Below are positions 7,107 through 16,558 of a stretch of DNA of 21,590 nt, piece after piece. The notes beneath the pieces are model-generated. The model searched no databases, was not told the origin of the DNA, and saw only the letters and a program-made list of their open reading frames with translations. The translations under genes were made by a program, and so were the position numbers. Source of the DNA: a virus. Location: positions 1 to 21,590 of IMG/VR virus record IMGVR_UViG_3300028666_000117. One strand, written 5' to 3'. How positions within the stretch are numbered: the first letter of the stretch is position 1; each line of letters opens with the position of its first letter.

Positions 7107-9656
7107 ATGGCATATGAATTATGGTCACAAGATGTATTCTCTCGCGGAGAATTATCGCCGTTTATGTACGCTCGCGCGACCGTCAATGAGTATAGTAACG
7201 GTTTAAAGCAAGCTCAGAATGTTTTAACTTATCCTATAGGTGCCGCAGGAAAACGATTCGGCACGCTTTTTCAAAGTATCTTAAATTTCACGAATCCTCA
7301 AGGAATGTACTTTCAGACATTCCAATATCTAAATCAGTGTGTATATCAATTGGTATTTTATAATTCTAATATTGATATCTACCTTGAGGGTATTTTGATT
7401 GCGAACGTTTCAACTAGCTTGAACGATACGCAAGTATTTAATATAAGCAGTACAGTATTAGGCGTTATATTTAGAGTAGCTGGAATTGGATTTAAACCCT
7501 ATGATTTGACGCGATCAGCATCTTCACCTAATGGGATTACAACAACGTCGCCTACAACTATTAGTTTAACGTCGGCAATTACGGCTGGCCTGGTTGTGCC
7601 AATTACTTTTACTGCTGTAACCTCACTACCTATCACTAGCCCGCAAGTTATTTTAGGGGTGACATACTTTGCTAAAAACATTAATACTTCAGATATAGAA
7701 GTTTATGCAACAGCTCATGACGCCAAGTTTGGATTAAATAAATTTGGAATTGTTACGGGTGGCGTTTCAGCATCTGTTGTTTTTGAAAATACTTGGACAT
7801 TCGCCCATTCAGTTTTTACGAATGTCCCTGTTTATGATTTTAACGGAACTATAACTTCTTATGATGCTTTAACATTCACGCCAAGCGCCGTAGTAGGCTC
7901 AGGCGTCACGATTACAGTTAGCGGGTCTGGTTATGCCCTCCTAGATTCATCATACGTAGGTGGCGCATTTATTGGCGCTGGCGGAACATCTCGCATCACG
8001 GCCGTAGCAAGTGCAACTTCCTTCACGGTGTCTGTTGAGATGCCATTCGATTCCACTGACCCAATTCAAGGAAGCCTTACTCTTTTAGCTGAGCCAGCGT
8101 GGAGTGATAAGCGTGGCTGGCCGCAAGTATGTTCCAGCTATCAGAACAGAGCATTATTCGCAAACACCCCAAGTCTGCCAAATGGATTCTATGCTAGCGT
8201 TATTAATGATTACCCAAACTTTGGCGATTTGACGAGCGATGATGATGATGCGATTAGTTGGTATCCAACATCGAATAATGTAAATTTCATCAAGTTTATT
8301 GTTCCTTATCGCAGCATCACGGTGCATACAAACACGGGTATTTACTCAAGCCCACTCTCTGATTTGGTGGCAATTACACCTAGTAATTTTACATTGCAAT
8401 TACAAGATTCAACACCTGCCGACGTCTTATATCCAGTTGCTATTGATAATCAGGTTTTAGTGTTATCTGGAAATGATGCGCATCAAATGCTGTGGGATGG
8501 TATTAATAACGCTTATACATCCAACATCGTATCAATCATTAATGAACAAACAATTCGTGACCCTGTTGATGAAACGCCATTTTTAGCACTTCATCGCGCT
8601 GGTAGTAGATTTGTTTTTATTATTAATGCAAATGGATCGATGGCTATATACCAAACATTAATATCTGAGAATGTTTCAGGTTTTACAAGTGCAATAATGG
8701 AACAATCCTATGGCAATGCTGGCTTCTTACAGTCAGCAAGCAGCTCAGATGGTCGAGCATGGTTTGTTGTTCAGAGACAAATTGCGGAAGCCGCTTCGCC
8801 ATTAACTATCAGCGCAATCTCTCCAGGCGCTACAGCAATGGAAGCGACAAGCGCAGCTTTCTCAACAACTCAACCGACAGCAGTTATATTTACAACATCA
8901 GGCTCACTACCGACAAGCTCTCCACAAATTACAACAGAACAATATTACTGGGTCGTTGGAATAGTCGGCGATGCTTTCAATGTGTTCGTCTTGCAAGAAG
9001 ACGCGGCCGCATGGATAGCTGATGGATACCCAGCCAATCCTGAGACGGCAATATTTTGGGCGACACTTGGCTCTGATAGTCAGGTAGTGCCGTGGACACT
9101 TAACACGATATTTACGCTTGAAGAATTAACGCATGATACATTCTTAGATTGCGCTGTTTATTACAATGGCACGCCAGTAAACACTGTTGATACTGGAATA
9201 TTATTTAATGCGCAAAATGTTAAGATGGTCGGCGATGGTTTTGGATTTGATGGTATCGGCGGAAACAATGGCGTCGCATTTGTGGCGCATGGTGTTTACA
9301 CAGATGTTTCTGTCGCTTATATCGGCTTTCCAATTAATACCATTATGGAGCCAATGCCGCTCAGCATGTCTAACGGTTCATCTCCTAAAAATACAACACT
9401 AACAAAGCCTAAGCATATTCGCACAATAAGATTTATGTTTAATAATACAATTGGCGGAACAATTAATGGCGTTCCAATTTCACTCTTGCCGTTTAGTCTA
9501 GCCAATATTGGAGAGCCGCCATTTCCTGCACGCGGAGTTTTTGAGTTAAGTGTCATGAAAGGGTGGGATGATTTTAATAATCCAAGTTATGTTATAGAGC
9601 ATAGTGAGCCATTTAATATTCAGCTTTTAGGTGTATTTTATTCAGTAGATATTTAG
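7107..9656 (+). CDS. Tail tube protein B (T7 gp12-like nozzle)
   Basis: An 849-residue protein, slightly longer than T7 gp12 (794). The N-terminus contains FSRGELSPFMYARATVNEY and GAAGKRFGT, matching the G-E-L-S-P ... Y-x-x-G-L-x-x-x-x-N ... G-x-x-x-R-x-G-T start of this family. Around residues 335-350, PAWSDKRGWPQVCSSYQNRA is another hallmark. The rest is beta-rich, as expected for the nozzle hexamer that carries the fibres. Two similar small beta modules, at about 152-230 and 567-650, look like inserted copies of one domain and account for the extra length. An AGAGAG site precedes the ATG at 7107; an earlier ATG at 7099 is in another frame. The 3' end contains the ribosome binding site of the next gene. 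Confidence 0.88.
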   Translation: MAYELWSQDVFSRGELSPFMYARATVNEYSNGLKQAQNVLTYPIGAAGKRFGTLFQSILNFTNPQGMYFQTFQYLNQCVYQLVFYNSNIDIYLEGILIANVSTSLNDTQVFNISSTVLGVIFRVAGIGFKPYDLTRSASSPNGITTTSPTTISLTSAITAGLVVPITFTAVTSLPITSPQVILGVTYFAKNINTSDIEVYATAHDAKFGLNKFGIVTGGVSASVVFENTWTFAHSVFTNVPVYDFNGTITSYDALTFTPSAVVGSGVTITVSGSGYALLDSSYVGGAFIGAGGTSRITAVASATSFTVSVEMPFDSTDPIQGSLTLLAEPAWSDKRGWPQVCSSYQNRALFANTPSLPNGFYASVINDYPNFGDLTSDDDDAISWYPTSNNVNFIKFIVPYRSITVHTNTGIYSSPLSDLVAITPSNFTLQLQDSTPADVLYPVAIDNQVLVLSGNDAHQMLWDGINNAYTSNIVSIINEQTIRDPVDETPFLALHRAGSRFVFIINANGSMAIYQTLISENVSGFTSAIMEQSYGNAGFLQSASSSDGRAWFVVQRQIAEAASPLTISAISPGATAMEATSAAFSTTQPTAVIFTTSGSLPTSSPQITTEQYYWVVGIVGDAFNVFVLQEDAAAWIADGYPANPETAIFWATLGSDSQVVPWTLNTIFTLEELTHDTFLDCAVYYNGTPVNTVDTGILFNAQNVKMVGDGFGFDGIGGNNGVAFVAHGVYTDVSVAYIGFPINTIMEPMPLSMSNGSSPKNTTLTKPKHIRTIRFMFNNTIGGTINGVPISLLPFSLANIGEPPFPARGVFELSVMKGWDDFNNPSYVIEHSEPFNIQLLGVFYSVDI

Positions 9657-9665
9657 GAGAAAAAA

Positions 9666-10166
9666 ATGCCATTTGCATTCTTACTTGCCATGCAAGCCGC
9701 TGGAATGATAACCGATTATATGGGTACGCAGAATCAACAGCGTATAAGCGATTACGGCGCTCAACTACAGCAAGCAGGCATTCAAGCCAATATAGAACAA
9801 ACAAGACTTGAGACTGAAGACGAAAGCCTGCAAGCGCTTAAAGCGTTAAGGCAGAATCTTGGCACGCAGTCAGCTGTATTTGCAGCGCGAGGAACAAATC
9901 CAGGCGCAGGAAGTGCAGTTGTGTTTATGCAAGAAAACCTAAATAATTTTAATGCTGATGAAAGAACCCGCCGCATGAACCTGCTAGGTAAAGAGAATCA
10001 ATTACGCGGTGGCGCATCTATAGCTAGTCTTAATCAGCAAAGTGAAAACTCTAAAATGTGGCAGAGTTTCTCACAACGCACAGCGAACAGATTCCCCTCC
10101 TCATTGCCAGGATGGAAACAAGGCGTTTCAGATTTAAAAGAAGGTTTTGGGCTAACATCAATTTGA
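9666..10166 (+). CDS. Internal virion protein, gp14-like (small ejectosome subunit)
   Basis: A 166-residue protein, the first of three internal virion genes. The N-terminus is hydrophobic (PFAFLLAMQAAGMITDYM), which suits outer-membrane insertion after ejection. A long helix follows, with the segment LRQNLGTQSAVFAARGTNPGAGSA at about residues 60-85, typical of this family in T7-like phages, and then F-x-x-DE-x-x-RRMN. T7 gp14 (196 residues) forms the outer-membrane pore of the trans-envelope channel. AGGAG overlaps the end of the tail tube B gene, showing tight coupling. Confidence 0.78.
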   Translation: MPFAFLLAMQAAGMITDYMGTQNQQRISDYGAQLQQAGIQANIEQTRLETEDESLQALKALRQNLGTQSAVFAARGTNPGAGSAVVFMQENLNNFNADERTRRMNLLGKENQLRGGASIASLNQQSENSKMWQSFSQRTANRFPSSLPGWKQGVSDLKEGFGLTSI

Positions 10167-10177
10167 GGTAATGGTTA

Positions 10178-12418
10178 ATGGCTGAATTAGATTTTTCTCA
10201 CAATGTTCCAGGCATACCAGAGGGAGCGCCATTACCTGAACCTGTTAAGCGATCAGTTGGTGCGGAGGTTATTCAGACACCTGATTATCAAAGCGCTTAC
10301 AGCAACTATGCAGCTAATACAAATTGGATGTCATCTATTGGTTCAGCGGTTGCAGGGCGTGCATCTAATGCTATTGCAACTCAGTTAGGCGGGGAACTTG
10401 GAAAAAATCCACAAGGCACAATCCCAGAGTTTACTGACTTTGACAAGGCCATGAATGACAGCTATACAACCCAAGCCGCCTCAACACTTGGATTGCAAGC
10501 GCATAAGCTGATCACCGATTCAAATGTCGAGATGTCAAAAGCACCACGCATCACGCCGGAATTGATTGCTAAAACTAATAAGTCAGTGAGTCTGGGATTG
10601 CAAAATATATTTGCTAATGCCCCTATTCAAGTAAAGCCACAACTTGAATTGCAGTACAAACAGCAGCAAATGAATCAAGCATCAGAGTTAGCTGATAGAA
10701 TGGTTCGTCAGAATAAAGAAGACCGCATCAATAATTTAGATTTATCCGCAAAGACCAATAGTGAAGCGCTTTATTCATTACAGTTATCAAGTAATGACCT
10801 CGATAAAAATGGCGATTCAAAATCAGCGCTTGCGACAGAGGCGGCACTAAAAAAAACATTGGATGCAGCGGTTGCCATTGGTGATAAGACACCACTCGAA
10901 AGAAAGGTGGCGCTTGACTCAGCAAGACAATCAAGATTATCAGCGAAATACATTCGAGTCGGATTAGAGGCGCAAGATAATCGTACAGAGCCAGAGTTTA
11001 GAAAGAATCTTGCCGAGAAGCCGCCGGCAGATGTAAGCGCTGAAGATCATGCGGCAGTTTACCAAAATGTTATCGCATATCTCAACAATCAAGACTCGCT
11101 TAAATCAAGTGATGAAAATCTAAAATCACAGTTAATGTATAATCGTATTATCTCAGCGCCAAATGATATTAGCGGAACTGAATGGGCATCCTTTGAGCAA
11201 TCTGTCTCGCCAGAAAAAGCTGCTGAGATGAAGTTCCATTTAATTCAAGCGCAGAATAAGAAGCAGACCACTGAAGCGGGCGTTAACGAGTTAATGAAAA
11301 ACTACTCTGACCCACGCATTCAAGCAAATGCCTCACCTGAAGTAAAAAATGCTGCTTTCAATAAAGCGGTAGATTATACGATTAACCAAAATCCTAATAT
11401 GTCACGCGATGAAGCAGAGGTGCAAGTTGCAATGACTGCGGGTGAGCCTGCTCCTGTGTTTACTAAAACAATGCAGAATAAACTATGGAGTGGCGACCCC
11501 GCTCAAATGATTTCCGCTGCAAGACAGGTTGATGCTCTCCAATTGTCAGGCAATGGCCATGCCCTACAAAATCTCAACGACACCGATAAAGCGATAGCAT
11601 CTGATATAGCGCATAACTACAATTCTGCTGACCCCGCATGGGCTGCACGTGTTGTGACAGAAAATAGACAAAATCAAGACCCGACTGTTAGAAAGCAAAC
11701 TGAAATATCCTGGTCAAGTTACGTTTACGATAACACGATAAAGAAAGGTATTTCAGAGGATGATTTTATTCTTGGTCAATTCGGCCTAAATAGTTCGTGG
11801 GATATTCTTGGTTTGAAAGTCGGGAATCAATTTGATAGTCCGTGGGCAAAGGGAAATTACGCCGCAGACATCATGGATGTATATAGAACTAACTTTATTA
11901 ATACACGTGGCGATCAAGCAAGAAGTCAGGCATTAACACAGCAATATGTTAGTCAAAACTATGGTAGGACGAATATTAATGGTCAGGAAGAATTCACAAA
12001 ACATCCAATAGAAAAAGCTATCGGCTTATCTCAAGGTCAAGGAATTGATGCAATTAATCGGGATATCATTAGGCAGACAGCTGTTCCTATGTCCAAACTT
12101 CGCGAAGCTTATAATAACAAAATATCTGATACATTTTGGAGTATTGAGAAAAATGACAAAACAGGCCGTTTGGATTTTGTTAAGTATACTCGTAATGGTA
12201 ACACTACAGATACTGTTAAATTTCCTTTACGACTGGTGGGTAATAACTTCAATTGGGAATTAAACGTTGATACTGCTACCGGACCAATGAGTGTATTTTT
12301 AGCCGCACCCGCTATTGGTGTACATCAATATACGCCTGATAGTAATTGGATAAGAAAACAAGCTACCATTGATGCGCAGATGAAGAAAGTGCATCCAAGT
12401 TATATAGGGCGGGGATAG
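10178..12418 (+). CDS. Internal virion protein, gp15-like ejectosome subunit
   Basis: A 746-residue protein, the same size class as T7 gp15 (747). It is mostly helical, rich in Gln, Asn and Ala, with no membrane segment and few Cys. The N-terminus (IPEGAPLPEPVKRSVGAEVIQTPDYQSAYSNYA) is Pro-rich and probably extended. Helical repeats cover residues 60-560. The C-terminal third has more aromatic and beta-like sequence. Its role would be to form the periplasmic tunnel together with the next protein. The assignment rests on length, composition and its place between the gp14-like and the very large gp16-like genes. GAGGT precedes the ATG at 10178. Confidence 0.75.
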   Translation: MAELDFSHNVPGIPEGAPLPEPVKRSVGAEVIQTPDYQSAYSNYAANTNWMSSIGSAVAGRASNAIATQLGGELGKNPQGTIPEFTDFDKAMNDSYTTQAASTLGLQAHKLITDSNVEMSKAPRITPELIAKTNKSVSLGLQNIFANAPIQVKPQLELQYKQQQMNQASELADRMVRQNKEDRINNLDLSAKTNSEALYSLQLSSNDLDKNGDSKSALATEAALKKTLDAAVAIGDKTPLERKVALDSARQSRLSAKYIRVGLEAQDNRTEPEFRKNLAEKPPADVSAEDHAAVYQNVIAYLNNQDSLKSSDENLKSQLMYNRIISAPNDISGTEWASFEQSVSPEKAAEMKFHLIQAQNKKQTTEAGVNELMKNYSDPRIQANASPEVKNAAFNKAVDYTINQNPNMSRDEAEVQVAMTAGEPAPVFTKTMQNKLWSGDPAQMISAARQVDALQLSGNGHALQNLNDTDKAIASDIAHNYNSADPAWAARVVTENRQNQDPTVRKQTEISWSSYVYDNTIKKGISEDDFILGQFGLNSSWDILGLKVGNQFDSPWAKGNYAADIMDVYRTNFINTRGDQARSQALTQQYVSQNYGRTNINGQEEFTKHPIEKAIGLSQGQGIDAINRDIIRQTAVPMSKLREAYNNKISDTFWSIEKNDKTGRLDFVKYTRNGNTTDTVKFPLRLVGNNFNWELNVDTATGPMSVFLAAPAIGVHQYTPDSNWIRKQATIDAQMKKVHPSYIGRG

Positions 12419-12421
12419 GTC

Positions 12422-15400
12422 ATGGAAGATACGACAACAAATGATCAAGATGTTAATCTAGCGAATGTTAATATCGACCCCAAGAAAGACGCTGCTCCAG
12501 CGGATAATGTAAATACACCACCATCTATATCAATGGATGTACCATTTTCACCATTTGATCACACCACCACAGAGGCACCAGCAATAGAGTCATTATCTGC
12601 TTTTGGATATAACCCTGTTAGTCCACCAAAAGAAGATATTGGCTTTATGGAAGGTGCCACCGCTAATTGGGAAGATAAAAACGATACATGGAAAGCGGCG
12701 CATGGTAGCTGGGATAGAGCGCAAGATTATATCGATACCTATAAAGACGCCAATTTTAATCCATTACAATTTCAAGACAAATTCATCAATGTAAGAAAAG
12801 AATACCTTAGTTATCTGATGTCGTCAGAAAATGAAAAACAAATGGATTTCAGGTTAAAACGTATTTATCACGAGCAAAATATAGACGACACAGTAAAGAG
12901 TAGCTCGGGTATGCAATGGTTGATTGGTGGGGGTGCTGGTCTTGCGACTGACCTTATCAATTACATTCCCTTCATCGGTGAAGTAAAATACGCAAGCATG
13001 GGAAAGACAGCGTTAAGAAGTCTTGCTAGATCGGCGCCAGGTGCAATGGCTTACGGTGTTAGCGCTTCACTTGGAGATAATATTGATAAAATTAATGGCA
13101 ACCTCCAGGATTTTTTAAAGGACGCTGTCATTGGGTCAACATTTGCCACGGCATTGTTTGGGCTTTCACCTGTCGCATCGTTAGCAGCTGATAAACTTCA
13201 ATTGTGGGATTTACGATCATATGTAGGTGATGCGGTTCGCGGGATAGGTTACAAATTAAAAGTTGGTGAAAAGGGTGAGGTGCAAGGATTGCACGCCTAT
13301 GACATGACCACGGACGGTTCTTTATCTGCTGATAAAGTAAAACTTGCTCAAGAAAAAGCTGATTCTGCTTTCCATAAGAATGGATTTTTCAAGGTTCCTT
13401 ATATTGGAACAGCGGCAGAAAAGCTCATGAGTAATAAGTTCTTTGGTTCGCCAACACTTTCCATGCTTCTCTCTCCCTATCAAACCGTGCGATCAGTAAT
13501 TGATTTAGCTTACGATCACGGCATCACTACAAAGGGATTAGCTGAAGGTAAGGCTAAACCAATTACTTTCTTTACGCAGATGCAAAAAACTGTCGCGCAT
13601 ATTCGGCAAGAACAAAATTTGTTTAATGCGCTACACATGGAGCGCAATGGTGTAAAATCAGATAACTATGTTGCGCAAAGTTTAACGAAAGCTGGCATGT
13701 ATCTAAAACAAAAGTCATTAGAGAAAATACAATCTGAAATTGGCGATAGACCTTATATATCACAAGAACAATTCTCTGATGAAGTTCAACATGTCATGTA
13801 TTCTGGTGAGCCACACGAGAATGCTGCCGTTAATAACGCAGCATCAATGTTCAAAACTTCAATGGATATATATTACAAAGATTTTAGAACTGCTTTTAAT
13901 CTACCTGAAGACTGGTTGCCGCCAATTACCGCAAAACAATATCTAATGCGCGTATATGATACAAACTTCATGAATAATAATCAGAGTTTATGGACTAATG
14001 TCATATCGAATGAATTGCGCAATCAAGATAATAAGATTATTGAATACTCACAACCAATTAATTCTTTATCAAAACAGATTAAAGATTTTGAATCAGCCCA
14101 TACTGATGCGGTTCGGGAGCTGGGTGCAAGTGAAGAGTTAGATGAATCATTTAACCCACAAGCAACCATTCCGCACCTCACAAATGATGTTGGTTTAGGA
14201 TTAAAGACATATCATATACCAGAACAGCAAAGACTTGGCTCAGATCAAGTTAAGGTTGGCGTATCTATTCCAGCTATGCAATTGCGTTCAATGAAGACTA
14301 AATTAAAAGCAATGAAGGAATCATTGCAAAATGAAATACGTTCTAATCCTGATATGCACTTGTTAGCAGATGACTGGCACGCACTATCAGCAGATGAAGC
14401 GAATGAGTTAAAAGTTTTATTAAAACCTATCAATGATCTTAAAAAATCCGTTAGCGAGCAACAAGAATTAATCGCTGATTTGAAGGCGCAAAAAAATAAG
14501 CAGCTTGCTACTGCAAAGAATAAATCCACAGTTGTGAAAGCTACTCCTAAAGCTAAGGAATTTGTAGCAAGTGAAGAACAGCTTGTTAAAGAGCAAAAGA
14601 AGCTCGATGAATTAAAATATAAGTTATCTGAATCTCAAGTTAACTTGGATATGCGCGCTCATAAAGGCGAAATTAATCAGCGCCTATATAAAACAAATGG
14701 CACAGTAATTAATTTTAAAGACCCTAATGATAGGTTGAAATTTAGAGATACATATCATCAACAGAAAGGTTACACGGTTGAAGAAGAAGAAGCGCATAGT
14801 TTGCGTGAAGAACATGCTACAGCCTATTATCACACCATCATGAATCAGACCGCTGAAGATACAATCAATCAGATCATAGGTAAATACACGGGAAATAATA
14901 TGGAGAATCACATCAAGGCTAGAACGCTTATGATTCCCGATGAAATACTTTATAAGTATAATTTCATGACCAAAGATTTATTGTCTAAGGTTGCTAACTA
15001 TAAAATGTGGTTAGCTCGTAGAACACATCTAAAGAATACTTATAAAGATGTTTCAATTGATGGCGGGTTTGAACCGTTGATTCAAGAGATGAGTGACGAT
15101 TTTAATGCTAAGCACAAATTGTTAAATGATGATAAGGCTAAATTTGAAGCCAAACTTAAAAAAGAAAATCTCTCTCTTGATGAAAAGAAGAAAGCTCAAA
15201 AAGGGTTAGATCAGGCTGAAGTTAAGATCAAAAAGAATCGAAAAGATTTTAATCGCGGCAAAGGCCAAGTTCAATTCGTTTATGAAAAGTTAATGGGTAT
15301 CAGCAAATTAAGCGCTAATGCTAGGGCATTTGTTGCTGGCGCTAAAGCATTCAATGTGTTTGCTAACCTTGGATTTTTACCCGCCACAATGATCACCGAT

Positions 15401-16546
15401 TTATCGGCAAATGGTTTGAAGCAGGGATTAATTCCATTCATTCAAAATGGTATATATCCTACCATTCAAAGCTTGGGTGGCTTGCTAAAAACTCATGATA
15501 GTGAATCATTGCGCAATACTGCGGGAGCATTAAACCTCGCCTTGCATCATATTGGTAATGCAACATCATCAAGACAATTAGACTTGTCTACAAATCCATA
15601 TCTTAATCTAGGTAAGTTGCCAACCTTCTTTGATAAGACCGCACACCTTGCGTCGAACATTAACTTAACCACGACAATTGATAACTATCTTCAGCGAGTA
15701 ACATCTGCTGTCGCCCAGTCTAATGTCATTCGTCATATGGTAGCCTTCTCTGAAGGCAAGCTAACCAAAGGCGATAGAATGTGGTTGAATCGTTATGGTC
15801 TTGACCCTGAAAGAGATGCTGAGGCAATTTTAAAAGCTTTTAAGCTGGACGGTGGTGGGACAAATAAGCTCGGCGGATATCAAAGCAATTTCTGGCATTG
15901 GCAGGATTTAGAGTCAGCCAACAAAGTGGCTGATGCCGTTTTCCGCTCAACACATGACACAATTATCTCAGCTAACTCATTCGACTCACCCATTTGGCTA
16001 GATGAAAATAGTGTGCTTAATATTATGGCACCTATTATTCGGGGTTTTAAAGGTTGGGCATTTGCATCTCTTAATCGCTATCTAATCCCCGCGCTACAAC
16101 AACCTGATGCTCATACGCTCATGGGATTTGCTTTGATGTCGGCATCTGCTGCTCTGGTAAGCCCTAGCAGAAGGATGGCAAGAGGCGAGTCACCTTATCG
16201 CGCTGACCAAACGCCAGCTCAGATAGCGGCTGAGATATTACTTGACTCACCCGAGTTCGCATGGGTGTCTGAATCTTTGCAAGATGCCAATTTGTTAACT
16301 CACGGTACTCTTTTGGGCAGCTTAAAGAATGACAAATACTACGACAGGACGTTAATGGGAATCCTTGGCCCAACAGGTTCAAATGCGAATAAATTGACTA
16401 ATTTTGTCACAGCTATGGCAACAGGAAATATGAACCAACAAGATGTTCAAGGAATGGCTAGTATGATTCCAATTCTCAATTCATTATATGGTTATCAGGC
16501 GTCAAAGGATGTAATTGATCACTTTGTAACGCAGCAACGCAGATAA
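12422..16546 (+). CDS. Giant internal virion protein, gp16-like DNA-ejection protein
   Basis: A 1374-residue protein, the largest in the window and close to T7 gp16 (1318). It should line the head core and be ejected to form the inner-membrane end of the DNA channel. The first 60 residues are Asp/Pro-rich and disordered. Residues 163-250 are hydrophobic and Gly/Ala-rich (MQWLIGGGAGLATDLINYIPFIG), possibly membrane-active. Coiled-coil-like stretches occur near 670-705, 717-747 and 890-945. Another hydrophobic region is at about 968-1000. The conserved-looking C-terminal part (1198-1374) includes IIRGFKGWAFASLNRYLIPAL and the ESPYRADQTPAQIAAEILLDSPE segment seen in related podovirus proteins. 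The N-terminal lytic transglycosylase signature (ES-x-GG ... GLMQ) of T7 gp16 is not seen here. Start 3 bp after the preceding stop. Confidence 0.8.
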   Translation: MEDTTTNDQDVNLANVNIDPKKDAAPADNVNTPPSISMDVPFSPFDHTTTEAPAIESLSAFGYNPVSPPKEDIGFMEGATANWEDKNDTWKAAHGSWDRAQDYIDTYKDANFNPLQFQDKFINVRKEYLSYLMSSENEKQMDFRLKRIYHEQNIDDTVKSSSGMQWLIGGGAGLATDLINYIPFIGEVKYASMGKTALRSLARSAPGAMAYGVSASLGDNIDKINGNLQDFLKDAVIGSTFATALFGLSPVASLAADKLQLWDLRSYVGDAVRGIGYKLKVGEKGEVQGLHAYDMTTDGSLSADKVKLAQEKADSAFHKNGFFKVPYIGTAAEKLMSNKFFGSPTLSMLLSPYQTVRSVIDLAYDHGITTKGLAEGKAKPITFFTQMQKTVAHIRQEQNLFNALHMERNGVKSDNYVAQSLTKAGMYLKQKSLEKIQSEIGDRPYISQEQFSDEVQHVMYSGEPHENAAVNNAASMFKTSMDIYYKDFRTAFNLPEDWLPPITAKQYLMRVYDTNFMNNNQSLWTNVISNELRNQDNKIIEYSQPINSLSKQIKDFESAHTDAVRELGASEELDESFNPQATIPHLTNDVGLGLKTYHIPEQQRLGSDQVKVGVSIPAMQLRSMKTKLKAMKESLQNEIRSNPDMHLLADDWHALSADEANELKVLLKPINDLKKSVSEQQELIADLKAQKNKQLATAKNKSTVVKATPKAKEFVASEEQLVKEQKKLDELKYKLSESQVNLDMRAHKGEINQRLYKTNGTVINFKDPNDRLKFRDTYHQQKGYTVEEEEAHSLREEHATAYYHTIMNQTAEDTINQIIGKYTGNNMENHIKARTLMIPDEILYKYNFMTKDLLSKVANYKMWLARRTHLKNTYKDVSIDGGFEPLIQEMSDDFNAKHKLLNDDKAKFEAKLKKENLSLDEKKKAQKGLDQAEVKIKKNRKDFNRGKGQVQFVYEKLMGISKLSANARAFVAGAKAFNVFANLGFLPATMITDLSANGLKQGLIPFIQNGIYPTIQSLGGLLKTHDSESLRNTAGALNLALHHIGNATSSRQLDLSTNPYLNLGKLPTFFDKTAHLASNINLTTTIDNYLQRVTSAVAQSNVIRHMVAFSEGKLTKGDRMWLNRYGLDPERDAEAILKAFKLDGGGTNKLGGYQSNFWHWQDLESANKVADAVFRSTHDTIISANSFDSPIWLDENSVLNIMAPIIRGFKGWAFASLNRYLIPALQQPDAHTLMGFALMSASAALVSPSRRMARGESPYRADQTPAQIAAEILLDSPEFAWVSESLQDANLLTHGTLLGSLKNDKYYDRTLMGILGPTGSNANKLTNFVTAMATGNMNQQDVQGMASMIPILNSLYGYQASKDVIDHFVTQQRR

Positions 16547-16558
16547 GGGAGAAACTTC

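Noticed and set aside
14245-14529. 94-residue minus-strand frame inside the giant ejection protein gene
   Set aside because: Antisense shadow of a helical, Lys/Glu-rich coding region, giving a Ser/Phe/Cys-rich product without a plausible start site.
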